Assembly (NCBI GenBank): GCA_002438305.1
Contig: DJUI01000106.1
Location: 12,223-17,645, forward strand
From: Staphylococcaceae bacterium UBA6286
GTDB lineage: Bacteria > Bacillota > Bacilli > Staphylococcales > Staphylococcaceae
Length of the DNA: 5,423 bases
Direction of reading: 5' to 3'
Shown here: one piece after another, positions 1 to 4,892 of the stretch
Numbering within the stretch: position 1 is the stretch's first letter
Layout: each line of letters begins with the position of its first letter
Translations under genes and position numbers: made by a program
The notes under the pieces: generated by a model
Seen by the model: the letters and a program-made list of their open reading frames with translations, nothing else
Databases searched by the model: none
Told to the model about the DNA's origin: nothing

Positions 1-35
1 ATAATACTGACAGCTTGAGTAGTTGTTTCTTTCAT
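1..35 (-). CDS. 5' end of an unidentified gene, partial
   Basis: Only the start of this gene is in the window. On the minus strand an ATG at 35-33 opens a frame reading MKETTTQAVSI that runs off the left edge. It is preceded six bases away by a good Shine-Dalgarno AGAGGGG (48-42) and further up by a promoter (84-111). Eleven residues are too few to name a product. The promoter carries a CodY-like box, so a role in amino acid, peptide or nitrogen metabolism or transport is a reasonable guess, but only a guess. In S. aureus the dlt operon lies beside nfu; this gene has the wrong orientation for that arrangement. Confidence 0.6.
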   Translation of the reverse strand, partial: MKETTTQAVSI

Positions 36-83
36 TTTTAACCCCTCTTTCAATCAGAATAGAAAACTTTATGCCTATTACTA

Positions 84-111
84 ATTATAAGTTTTCTGAG
101 AATTATTACAA
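84..111 (-). promoter_or_regulatory. Sigma-A promoter of the left-edge gene
   Basis: On the minus strand a -35 element TTGTAA (111-106) and a perfect -10 element TATAAT (89-84) are separated by 16 bp. Transcription would begin near 77, giving a leader of about 40 bases before the ATG at 35. The spacer is almost entirely filled by a CodY-like box (90-104). Confidence 0.65.
90..104. promoter_or_regulatory. Candidate CodY box
   Basis: AGTTTTCTGAGAATT matches 13 of 15 positions of the known CodY consensus AATTTTCWGAAAATT; the mismatches are the second and eleventh bases. It lies exactly between the -35 and -10 elements of the minus-strand promoter, where a bound protein would block RNA polymerase. 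An inverted copy of part of it, AGAAAACTT at 61-69 against AAGTTTTCT at 89-97, lies just downstream of the predicted start site and could be an auxiliary half-site. The motif match is seen; binding is inferred. Confidence 0.55.
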
Positions 112-141
112 ATCATTGCCGACTGACAGGTTAAAAAGTAT

Positions 142-167
142 AAAAAAAAAGACCACGAAACGTGGTC
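142..167 (-). terminator. Intrinsic terminator of nfu
   Basis: Read on the minus strand, GACCACG (167-161), a three-base TTT loop and CGTGGTC (157-151) form a perfect 7-bp GC-rich stem. Nine consecutive U residues follow (150-142). It begins only 8 bases past the nfu stop codon. On the plus strand there is no U tract after the stem, so it acts in one direction. Confidence 0.93.
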
Positions 168-175
168 AAAAACTA

Positions 176-418
176 TTAAAAAACTTGTTCTACTTCTACA
201 ACTCCTGGTACTTCTTCTAGAAGGGCACGTTCAATACCTGCTTTCAATGTGATAGTAGAAGAAGGACAAGTACCGCAGGCACCAAGAAGACGCAATTTAA
301 CAATTCCATCTTCAACATCGACTAATTCACAGTCACCACCATCACGTAACAGGAAAGGACGAAGTTTTTCAAGTACGTCATTCACTTCATCAAACATTGT
401 TTGTTGTTCTGTAGTCAT
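176..418 (-). CDS. nfu: Nfu-type iron-sulfur cluster carrier
   Basis: An 80-residue protein made only of the NifU C-terminal (Nfu) domain. Proteins of this family bind a [4Fe-4S] or [2Fe-2S] cluster at a CxxC motif, usually between two monomers, and pass it to apo-enzymes in the cytoplasm. The motif is C48-G-T-C51 within [15 protein letters not shown], preceded by the typical FLLRDGGD stretch (residues 22-29). Length and sequence match the single-domain S. aureus Nfu, which helps mature Fe-S proteins such as aconitase. The ATG at 418 has an excellent Shine-Dalgarno, AAAGGAGT (431-424). The gene is transcribed alone, divergently from yuzD, and ends in a strong terminator. Confidence 0.95.
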   Translation of the reverse strand: MTTEQQTMFDEVNDVLEKLRPFLLRDGGDCELVDVEDGIVKLRLLGACGTCPSSTITLKAGIERALLEEVPGVVEVEQVF

Positions 419-447
419 GAGAGACTCCTTTCATTGTAGTCTAGCTA

Positions 448-465
448 ATAGTATAATTACTATAT
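448..465. promoter_or_regulatory. Divergent nfu/yuzD promoter core with dyad
   Basis: The 80-bp gap between nfu and yuzD contains a perfect inverted repeat ATAGTA-TAAT-TACTAT (448-463). It provides a -10 on each strand: TATAAT (452-457) rightward and TATACT (455-450) leftward. Neither has a convincing -35 (CTTTCA at 428-433 is the best rightward one), which would fit activation or weak expression. The overlapping 15-mer 451-465 matches 11 of 14 fixed positions of the PerR box TTATAATNATTATAA. Because the gap is AT-rich, chance is a real alternative. Confidence 0.4.
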
Positions 466-498
466 CATATTTTATCGGAATGGTTAAGGGGGATGCAT

Positions 499-816
499 GT
501 GAATTCTATTAAAGTTAATGTATATGGTGCAGATGTCGTCTGTGCCAGTTGTGTCAATGCGCCAACTTCGAAAGATATTTACGACTGGATTCAACCGAAT
601 TTGAAACGTAAGTTTGATAATCTTGATTTCACGTTCAATTATATTGATATTATGGATACAGAAGGCAAGTCCGATTATGATCAGTCGCTGATTGAACAAA
701 TCGAGAATGATGAACTGTTCTATCCACTTATTACAATGAATGATGAAGTTGTGGCAGATGGTTATATACAGCTCCCACAACTGACAAAATACGTGGAGCA
801 GACTTTCATGAAATAG
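499..816 (+). CDS. yuzD: YuzD-like thioredoxin-fold protein (DUF1462)
   Basis: A 105-residue cytosolic protein of the DUF1462/YuzD family, known to have a thioredoxin-like fold but with no established function. It shows a CxxC motif (C15-A-S-C18) in the redox-site position after the first strand, followed by NAPTSKDIYDWIQP, and a proline (P76, in LFYPLITM) where thioredoxins carry their cis-proline. The family may therefore act as a disulfide reductase or metal/cluster handler; this is inferred. The GTG at 499 is preferred because the Shine-Dalgarno AAGGGGGA (486-493) lies the right distance before it. An ATG at 493 would overlap that site and only add two residues. It faces nfu divergently and converges on the next NADH dehydrogenase. 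Confidence 0.9.
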   Translation: MNSIKVNVYGADVVCASCVNAPTSKDIYDWIQPNLKRKFDNLDFTFNYIDIMDTEGKSDYDQSLIEQIENDELFYPLITMNDEVVADGYIQLPQLTKYVEQTFMK

Positions 817-818
817 CT

Positions 819-858
819 AAAGAGAACACCACCTTATACTTAAGGTGGTGTTCTCTTT
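819..858. terminator. Bidirectional terminator, yuzD / yutJ
   Basis: A perfect 18-bp stem (819-836 with 841-858) closes a four-base loop. Its ends are A-rich and T-rich, so each strand reads a U-containing end after a GC-rich core. It lies in the 46-bp gap between convergent genes, two bases after the yuzD stop and four before the yutJ stop, and should terminate both transcripts and block antisense read-through. The U runs are short (UUU, then A/U-rich). Confidence 0.88.
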
Positions 859-862
859 ATAT

Positions 863-1927
863 CTAACCATTATGGTATTTGTATAACCAGAGGATACCTG
901 ACTTCATGATTCTTGCGATGCGTCCTGTCACAGTCCGGTCCAGCAAATAGGCGAATCCTTCTTTGTCACCTAATGAACCGACAAAACCTTGAAGTTTTAA
1001 GTCAGGCATCTTATCCGGAAGAGGTTTCCCGTCCCACTGCATTTTCAGTATATCTACAATCTGCTCAGCTTGAACTTCTGCAAGTTGTGCACTTGGGGCG
1101 TGCGGAAGTAACGCACAGTCACCGACGACATAGACGTTCGGATGCGTCGGAATTTGGTGATATTGATTCACACGAACACGGCTGCCTTCGCCAAATTCAA
1201 CGGGCAGATTACGCACGATTTCCACCGGTTGAATGCCGGCGGTCCATACGCATATATCCACTTCATGAGTTTCATTATTATTATAGAGCAGTCCAGGATC
1301 CACGCGGACAACATTGGAGTTCGGAATGACTTCGACGTGGTGTTTATCGAACCATTTCTTCACATATTTACTGAGCTTCTCAGGAAAAGCCGGCAAAATA
1401 CGCTCACCGCGGTCAAATAATTTTATTTTTAAATCAGATCGGGATTCGCGTAGTTCACTTGCCAGTTCAATCCCGCTTAGTCCTGCGCCGACGATGCCTA
1501 CCGTACTACCCGCTGGTAAGTTGGCGATGGCCTGATAGGTCTTTCTCGCCTGTGTAATTGTCTGAATGCTGTAAGTATGAATATCGGCACCCGGTACGAT
1601 ATGATATTTATCTTCACAGCCAAGGCCGATAATCAGTTCATCATAATCTACTTGAGAGTCTCCGACAGAGATAATCTGCTGGTCGAGGTCAATCGCTGTA
1701 ATCTCACCGAATGTCTGGTTTAAACGCTGATCTTTCGGAAACTCGAGTCTGATGTCTTTATCGGATTCCGTTCCAGCAGCAAGAGCATAATACTCAGTTT
1801 TTAATCCTTGAAAAGGAATTTTATCGATTAATGTGATGTTGTATTCTTCAGGAAGTGCAGAAGGCAGTAGACGCTGCATCACACGCATATTTCCATACCC
1901 GCCGCCGAGCAGTACTAGATTTTTCAT
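863..1927 (-). CDS. yutJ: Type II NADH dehydrogenase-like flavoprotein (YutJ/NdhF type)
   Basis: A 354-residue FAD/NADH oxidoreductase of the type II NADH dehydrogenase (NDH-2) family, which passes electrons from NADH to menaquinone at the inner face of the membrane without pumping protons. Seen in order: N-terminal FAD-binding LLGGGYGNMR (residues 6-15; the usual third glycine of GxGxxG is N13); NADH-binding VGIVGAGLSGIE (143-154) with the conserved acidic E154; the second FAD motif VYVVGDCA (265-272); and the quinone-site AQ pair (A280-Q281) with Q286. The C-terminus (about 335-354) is basic and amphipathic, a likely peripheral membrane anchor. It resembles the second S. aureus NDH-2, called NdhF. 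The ATG at 1927 is chosen because AAAAGGGG lies six bases upstream; longer in-frame starts lack such a site. Only distantly related to the ndh product downstream. Confidence 0.9.
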   Translation of the reverse strand: MKNLVLLGGGYGNMRVMQRLLPSALPEEYNITLIDKIPFQGLKTEYYALAAGTESDKDIRLEFPKDQRLNQTFGEITAIDLDQQIISVGDSQVDYDELIIGLGCEDKYHIVPGADIHTYSIQTITQARKTYQAIANLPAGSTVGIVGAGLSGIELASELRESRSDLKIKLFDRGERILPAFPEKLSKYVKKWFDKHHVEVIPNSNVVRVDPGLLYNNNETHEVDICVWTAGIQPVEIVRNLPVEFGEGSRVRVNQYHQIPTHPNVYVVGDCALLPHAPSAQLAEVQAEQIVDILKMQWDGKPLPDKMPDLKLQGFVGSLGDKEGFAYLLDRTVTGRIARIMKSGILWLYKYHNG

Positions 1928-1992
1928 AATGATCCCCTTTTCTGATGAAGTCAAATTTCTACTTTTTTCAACTATCATAAATTATAATATAG

Positions 1993-2022
1993 ATTATAGT
2001 TTATTTGTAGCGCTTTAGTCAT
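1993..2022 (-). promoter_or_regulatory. Candidate promoter of yutJ
   Basis: On the minus strand ATGACT (2022-2017) and a perfect TATAAT (1998-1993) are spaced 18 bp, giving a start site near 1986 and a leader of about 60 bases. The -10 is one arm of an inverted repeat TATAAT-ATAG-ATTATA (1983-1998), which also offers a rightward -10. The two divergent genes may thus share this AT-rich core. A possible rightward promoter for yuzB is TTTTCA (1965-1970), 17 bp, TATAGA (1988-1993). Confidence 0.4.
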
Positions 2023-2027
2023 TAGTT

Positions 2028-2046
2028 GAACAAAAAGTGCTTGTTC
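2028..2046. repeat. Inverted repeat before yuzB
   Basis: GAACAA (2028-2033) and TTGTTC (2041-2046) are perfect 6-bp inverted arms around a 7-base spacer, ending just before the yuzB Shine-Dalgarno GAGGTGA (2048-2054). It could be an operator for a dimeric regulator or a small hairpin in the leader next to the ribosome site. It does not match the LexA, Rex, CodY or Fur/PerR boxes. Confidence 0.35.
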
Positions 2047-2057
2047 TGAGGTGAAAC

Positions 2058-2294
2058 ATGAATCCAATCGTAGAGTTCTGTATTTCTAATATGGCAGCTG
2101 GTAGTCAGGAAGTGTATGATGCCTTATGTGAAGATCCGACTATTGATTGTCTTGAATATGGCTGTCTCACATATTGCGGACTATGCAATGAAAGTCTATA
2201 CGCACTTGTCAATGGTGATGTTGTAACAGGGGAAACTGCAGATGGTCTTCTTAAGAACATCTATAAGCATATTGAAGAAAACTGGTTATTTTAG
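2058..2294 (+). CDS. yuzB: YuzB-like cysteine-rich protein (DUF1450)
   Basis: A 78-residue protein of the DUF1450/YuzB family, with no established function. It has no signal peptide or membrane segment, so it is cytosolic. Six cysteines stand out for its size: C8, C24, and the cluster C31-x4-C36-x3-C40-x2-C43. That spacing could bind a metal or an Fe-S cluster or take part in thiol chemistry; this is inferred. The ATG at 2058 has Shine-Dalgarno GAGGTGA at a good distance. The stop codon overlaps the Shine-Dalgarno of sufA (2293-2298), so the two genes form an operon with translational coupling likely, which suggests a role beside an Fe-S carrier. Confidence 0.9.
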   Translation: MNPIVEFCISNMAAGSQEVYDALCEDPTIDCLEYGCLTYCGLCNESLYALVNGDVVTGETADGLLKNIYKHIEENWLF

Positions 2295-2304
2295 GAGGTA
2301 ACAG

Positions 2305-2664
2305 ATGAGTACTGTAATTTTAACAGAGGCTGCAGCTTATGAGGTCAAAGAGATGATGGCAAAAAACGGAATGCCTGATGGGTATCTGAAAATATCCGTC
2401 AAAGGTGGCGGTTGTACGGGGCTGTCATATGGCATGAGTGCTGAAGAAGCGCCTGGTGAGAATGATGAACTGATCAACTTCTACGGCGTCAATGTATTGG
2501 TTGATAAGGCAGACAGTCCCATATTGAATGGAACGACGATAGACTTTAAGCAATCATTGATGGGTGGTGGATTTGCCATCGAAAATCCGAATGCCATCGC
2601 CGCTTGCGGCTGCGGTAGTTCATTCCGCACTAAAGAGGTAGCAGGAACACCTGAGAATTGTTAA
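2305..2664 (+). CDS. sufA: SufA/HesB-type A-type Fe-S carrier
   Basis: A 119-residue A-type carrier of the IscA/SufA/HesB family, which accepts iron-sulfur clusters from the SufBCD scaffold and hands them to target enzymes in the cytoplasm. The three family cysteines are present: C37 in VKGGGCTGLSYG and C101-G-C103 in the C-terminal CGCGSSF motif. The FKQSLMGGGFAIENPNA segment before them is also typical. An extra cysteine ends the protein (C119). An ideal Shine-Dalgarno AGGAGG (2293-2298) lies six bases before the ATG and overlaps the yuzB stop. It corresponds to Bacillus yutM and to the staphylococcal sufA gene outside the main sufCDSUB operon. Together with nfu it makes two cluster carriers in one locus. 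Confidence 0.95.
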   Translation: MSTVILTEAAAYEVKEMMAKNGMPDGYLKISVKGGGCTGLSYGMSAEEAPGENDELINFYGVNVLVDKADSPILNGTTIDFKQSLMGGGFAIENPNAIAACGCGSSFRTKEVAGTPENC

Positions 2665-2677
2665 AATTAACGTTATT

Positions 2678-2704
2678 AGCTTGAATAAAATAACTATTCA
2701 AGTT
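2678..2704 (+). other. AU-rich hairpin after sufA
   Basis: CTTGAATA (2680-2687) and TATTCAAG (2695-2702) form a perfect 8-bp stem, extended by a G-T and an A-T pair, with a 7-base loop. No U tract follows, so it is not a standard intrinsic terminator. It may protect the 3' end of the yuzB-sufA message or terminate weakly. A competing stem, GTTATT (2672-2677) with AATAAC (2689-2694), overlaps it. Confidence 0.4.
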
Positions 2705-2728
2705 ATGATGATGAAGGAATCTATTAAT

Positions 2729-2760
2729 TTCTTATGTGACTAAAATCACAATATTATAAC
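2729..2760 (+). promoter_or_regulatory. Candidate ndh promoter
   Basis: TATAAC (2755-2760), or TATTAT (2752-2757), serves as -10, with weak -35 choices TTATGT (2732-2737) or TTCTTA (2729-2734) at 17 bp. Transcription would start near 2767, leaving a leader of only about 15 bases before the ATG. The Rex-like dyad lies inside this promoter. Confidence 0.5.
2734..2751. promoter_or_regulatory. Rex-like (or CRP/FNR-type) operator of ndh
   Basis: ATGTGA-CTAAAA-TCACAA is a near-perfect dyad matching 11 of 12 arm positions of the Rex consensus TTGTGA-N6-TCACAA. Rex is the NADH/NAD+-sensing repressor of Gram-positive bacteria and is known to repress ndh in Bacillus subtilis. The site ends three bases before the best -10 (2755-2760) and covers the spacer region, as expected for a repressor. 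The inner positions differ from the longer staphylococcal Rex consensus (C and A instead of A and T), and TGTGA-N6-TCACA also fits a CRP/FNR-family regulator such as ArcR. Confidence 0.75.
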
Positions 2761-2781
2761 TTTAAAAGACAGGTGAATATG

Positions 2782-3999
2782 ATGAGCTTCGAAAGAAAAA
2801 AGGTTGTTGTATTAGGTGCCGGTTATGCCGGTCTGCAAACAATCACTAAATTACAGAAATTAGTATCAGCGCAGGATTGCGACATCACATTAATCAACAA
2901 GAATGAATATCACTATGAAGCGACTTGGTTACACGAAGCTTCTGCTGGATCTCGGGAATATAAGGACTGCTTATATCCGATTGCCAGCGTTGTAGATGCA
3001 TCAAAAGTGGATTTCGTTGCTGCTGAAGTGACAAAGATCAACCGTGACGACAAAACAGTTGAAACAACGAATGGAACATTCAAGTTTGATATTTTAGTTG
3101 TTGCGCTAGGCTTTGAATCTGAAACGTTCGGTATTTCAGGTATGAAAGAACATGCCTTCCAAATCGAGAATATCAATACAGCGAGACGTATTGCAGCGCA
3201 TATTGAAGAACGCTTTGCAAATTACGCACAAAGCACTGAAAAAGATGACAAAGACCTTGCTATTTTAGTAGGTGGTGCTGGATTTACAGGTATCGAATTA
3301 TTGGGCGAATTAACTGAACGCGTTCAAGAATTAAGCAAGAAATACGGTATAGATTCATCAAAAGTCAAATTAACATGTGTTGAAGCGGCACCAAAAATGC
3401 TTCCGATGTTCTCTGACAAATTAGTGAATTATGTCGTTGATTATCTTGAAGCACGCGGTGTAGAATTCAAAATCGCAACACCGATCGTTGCAGCTAACGA
3501 AAATGGTTTCGTTGTTAAGAACGGTGAACAGGAAGAACAGTTATATGCTAATACAGTCATCTGGGCAGCAGGTGTACGCGGCAGCCACTTGATGGAAGAA
3601 TCATTTGAAGGCGTTAAGCGTGGACGTATCGTTGTTCGTGAAGATCTACGTATTGACGGCTATGACGATATTTTTGTCATCGGGGATTGTTCTGCAGTGA
3701 TGGCTGGTGAAGGAGATAACAAACGTCCACTGCCGACGACTGCTCAAATTGCAATGCAGCAAGGTGAATTCACTGCTCGGGCCATCGTCAAATTACTAAA
3801 CAATGACAAGCTTGATACATTCACATATGACGACAAAGGTACTGTAGCATCACTTGGTTCACATGATGGTGTAGGTGTGGTATTCGGTAAAGAAATTACT
3901 GGTAAAAAAGCTGCATTTATGAAGAAAGTAATCGATACTCGTGCACTATTTAAAATCGGTGGTACAGGTGTTGCTTTCAAAAAAGGTAAATTCCTGTAA
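2782..3999 (+). CDS. ndh: Type II NADH:quinone oxidoreductase (NDH-2)
   Basis: A 405-residue monotopic flavoprotein that oxidises NADH and reduces menaquinone, the usual non-pumping entry point of the staphylococcal respiratory chain. Seen in order: FAD-binding [12 protein letters not shown] (residues 9-20); the [16 protein letters not shown] stretch (41-56); NADH-binding [11 protein letters not shown] (162-172) with the catalytic-site E172; second FAD motif FVIGDCSA (298-305, D302); quinone-site AQIAMQQ (321-327); and a C-terminal membrane-anchoring region from about 376 ([16 protein letters not shown]). It closely resembles the crystallised S. aureus NDH-2 (NdhC). Start: the ATG at 2782 has AGGTG six bases upstream; the ATG at 2779 and GTG at 2773 lie too close to or inside that site. 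Codons favour those of highly expressed genes, unlike yutJ. Probably repressed by Rex. Confidence 0.97.
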   Translation: MSFERKKVVVLGAGYAGLQTITKLQKLVSAQDCDITLINKNEYHYEATWLHEASAGSREYKDCLYPIASVVDASKVDFVAAEVTKINRDDKTVETTNGTFKFDILVVALGFESETFGISGMKEHAFQIENINTARRIAAHIEERFANYAQSTEKDDKDLAILVGGAGFTGIELLGELTERVQELSKKYGIDSSKVKLTCVEAAPKMLPMFSDKLVNYVVDYLEARGVEFKIATPIVAANENGFVVKNGEQEEQLYANTVIWAAGVRGSHLMEESFEGVKRGRIVVREDLRIDGYDDIFVIGDCSAVMAGEGDNKRPLPTTAQIAMQQGEFTARAIVKLLNNDKLDTFTYDDKGTVASLGSHDGVGVVFGKEITGKKAAFMKKVIDTRALFKIGGTGVAFKKGKFL

Positions 4000-4022
4000 T
4001 ACGCCTGTCTTAATATTGATTT

Positions 4023-4052
4023 AAGAGACTTGTGATTCACAAGTCTCTTTTT
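4023..4052 (+). terminator. Intrinsic terminator of ndh
   Basis: A perfect 12-bp stem, AAGAGACTTGTG (4023-4034) with CACAAGTCTCTT (4038-4049), closes a three-base ATT loop and runs into five T residues (4048-4052, two of them in the stem). It lies 23 bases after the ndh stop and 18 bases before the next start codon, so expression of the Nudix gene needs read-through or a promoter hidden in the hairpin. Confidence 0.9.
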
Positions 4053-4070
4053 CTTATCAGGGGGTACAGA

Positions 4071-4553
4071 ATGACTAAACGGGGGAATGTATGGCTTGGC
4101 GCATCTGCTGTAGTGGTTAATGACCAGGGGGAATGGCTGGTCGTACAGAAACAGTACGGTGGATTAAAAGATATGTGGTCCATGTGTGCAGGTTTTGTTG
4201 AAGCAGGTGAAAGTGCGGATCAGGCGATCGTACGTGAATTAGCAGAAGAAACTGGTATAATAGGAGAAGTCATAGGCGTCATCGGAGTCAGAAGTGGTGT
4301 GATTAAGGAAACTATTTCTGATAATATGATTGTTTTCCTAGTTAAACCGATGACTACTGCTATTACGATCAAACTGCCTAATGATGAAATAAAAAATGTC
4401 AAATGGGAGTCGACTGCTCATCTACTTTCTGATGACAAATGTTCACCTATGATCCATGAATTCATTGAACATTTATCCAGTCCGCTGCCATTAAGAAGTA
4501 CGATTTCACCAGGACCGCAATTTAATTACTCAACTTATCATTTATTTTTTTAG
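4071..4553 (+). CDS. Nudix hydrolase, MutT-like
   Basis: A 160-residue cytosolic Nudix-family protein. These enzymes hydrolyse nucleoside diphosphates linked to another group, such as oxidised dNTPs, ADP-ribose, NADH or CoA derivatives. The full Nudix box GX5EX7REUXEEXGU is present at residues 41-63 (G41, E47, R55-E56-L, E59-E60, G62-I63), with all Mg2+-binding glutamates. The substrate cannot be read from the sequence; NAD(H)- or ADP-ribose-type substrates would suit the neighbours but this is speculation. The ATG at 4071 has a strong AGGGGG (4059-4064) upstream; a longer in-frame GTG start at 4032 lies inside the ndh terminator and is rejected. The C-terminal 20 or so residues (from LPLRSTISPGPQ) are beyond the core fold. 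Its stop overlaps the Shine-Dalgarno of yuiB. Confidence 0.93.
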   Translation: MTKRGNVWLGASAVVVNDQGEWLVVQKQYGGLKDMWSMCAGFVEAGESADQAIVRELAEETGIIGEVIGVIGVRSGVIKETISDNMIVFLVKPMTTAITIKLPNDEIKNVKWESTAHLLSDDKCSPMIHEFIEHLSSPLPLRSTISPGPQFNYSTYHLFF

Positions 4554-4561
4554 GAGGAATA

Positions 4562-4882
4562 ATGACTGCTTTAGTACAGTTGATTCTTAGTGTATTATTG
4601 TTCTTTGTTTTATTTTTTGGGATTGCATTTATTCTGAACATGCTGCTGAAATCCACATGGATTATGGCTGGATTCTATCCATTCGTCGTCTGTGCGATCG
4701 TTGATAAAATTTCGACAGCGGAGTATCTTCTGAAACCTAAGCATGCATTTCAGAAGCTATGGCATGGTTTGACCCATTTATTACCTGCTGACATCATCAT
4801 GTTGTCCGGTGGGCTTGTCGGCGCACTAGTCGCAGGATTCGTCATTAAAGGGTTACGTAAAAGTGGCTATACTATGTTTTAG
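4562..4882 (+). CDS. yuiB: YuiB-like membrane protein
   Basis: A 106-residue integral membrane protein of the YuiB family, function unknown. Three hydrophobic segments are seen: about residues 4-27 (very rich in L, F and V), 32-48, and 77-96 (a glycine-rich helix with GGLVGALVAG). A polar loop of about 28 residues lies between the second and third. The end, KGLRKSGYTMF, is basic and by the positive-inside rule probably cytoplasmic. The Shine-Dalgarno AGGAGG (4552-4557) overlaps the Nudix stop codon, and its own stop overlaps the AGGAG of the aminopeptidase gene, so the three genes form a compact operon. In Bacillus yuiB also lies in the gene neighbourhood of the leucyl aminopeptidase gene pepA (yuiE), which supports the assignment. 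Confidence 0.87.
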   Translation: MTALVQLILSVLLFFVLFFGIAFILNMLLKSTWIMAGFYPFVVCAIVDKISTAEYLLKPKHAFQKLWHGLTHLLPADIIMLSGGLVGALVAGFVIKGLRKSGYTMF

Positions 4883-4892
4883 GAGTGATTCG

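Noticed and set aside
23..220. Plus-strand open frame of 65 codons at the left edge
   Set aside because: It runs through the CodY-like promoter and the nfu terminator, is AT-driven, lacks a ribosome site, and overlaps the end of nfu.
484..780. Minus-strand open frame of 98 codons opposite yuzD
   Set aside because: Antisense to a clearly conserved DUF1462 gene, with no ribosome site and no recognisable product.
913..1329. Plus-strand open frame of 138 codons opposite yutJ
   Set aside because: It is a shadow of yutJ: low-complexity arginine/histidine/serine-rich product, no Shine-Dalgarno, and the minus-strand frame has all the NDH-2 motifs.
1928..1978. Seventeen-residue N-terminal extension of yutJ
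   Set aside because: The ATG at 1927 has an ideal AAAAGGGG site and fits the family start MKNLVLLGGGYG; the extension contains that ribosome site itself.
4030..4042. TTGTGA-T-TCACAA as a second Rex site
   Set aside because: The half-sites resemble Rex but are separated by 1 base instead of 6; the symmetry is explained by the terminator stem.
4032..4070. Longer Nudix protein starting at GTG 4032
   Set aside because: The extension would begin inside the ndh terminator stem and cover the proper Shine-Dalgarno at 4059-4064.
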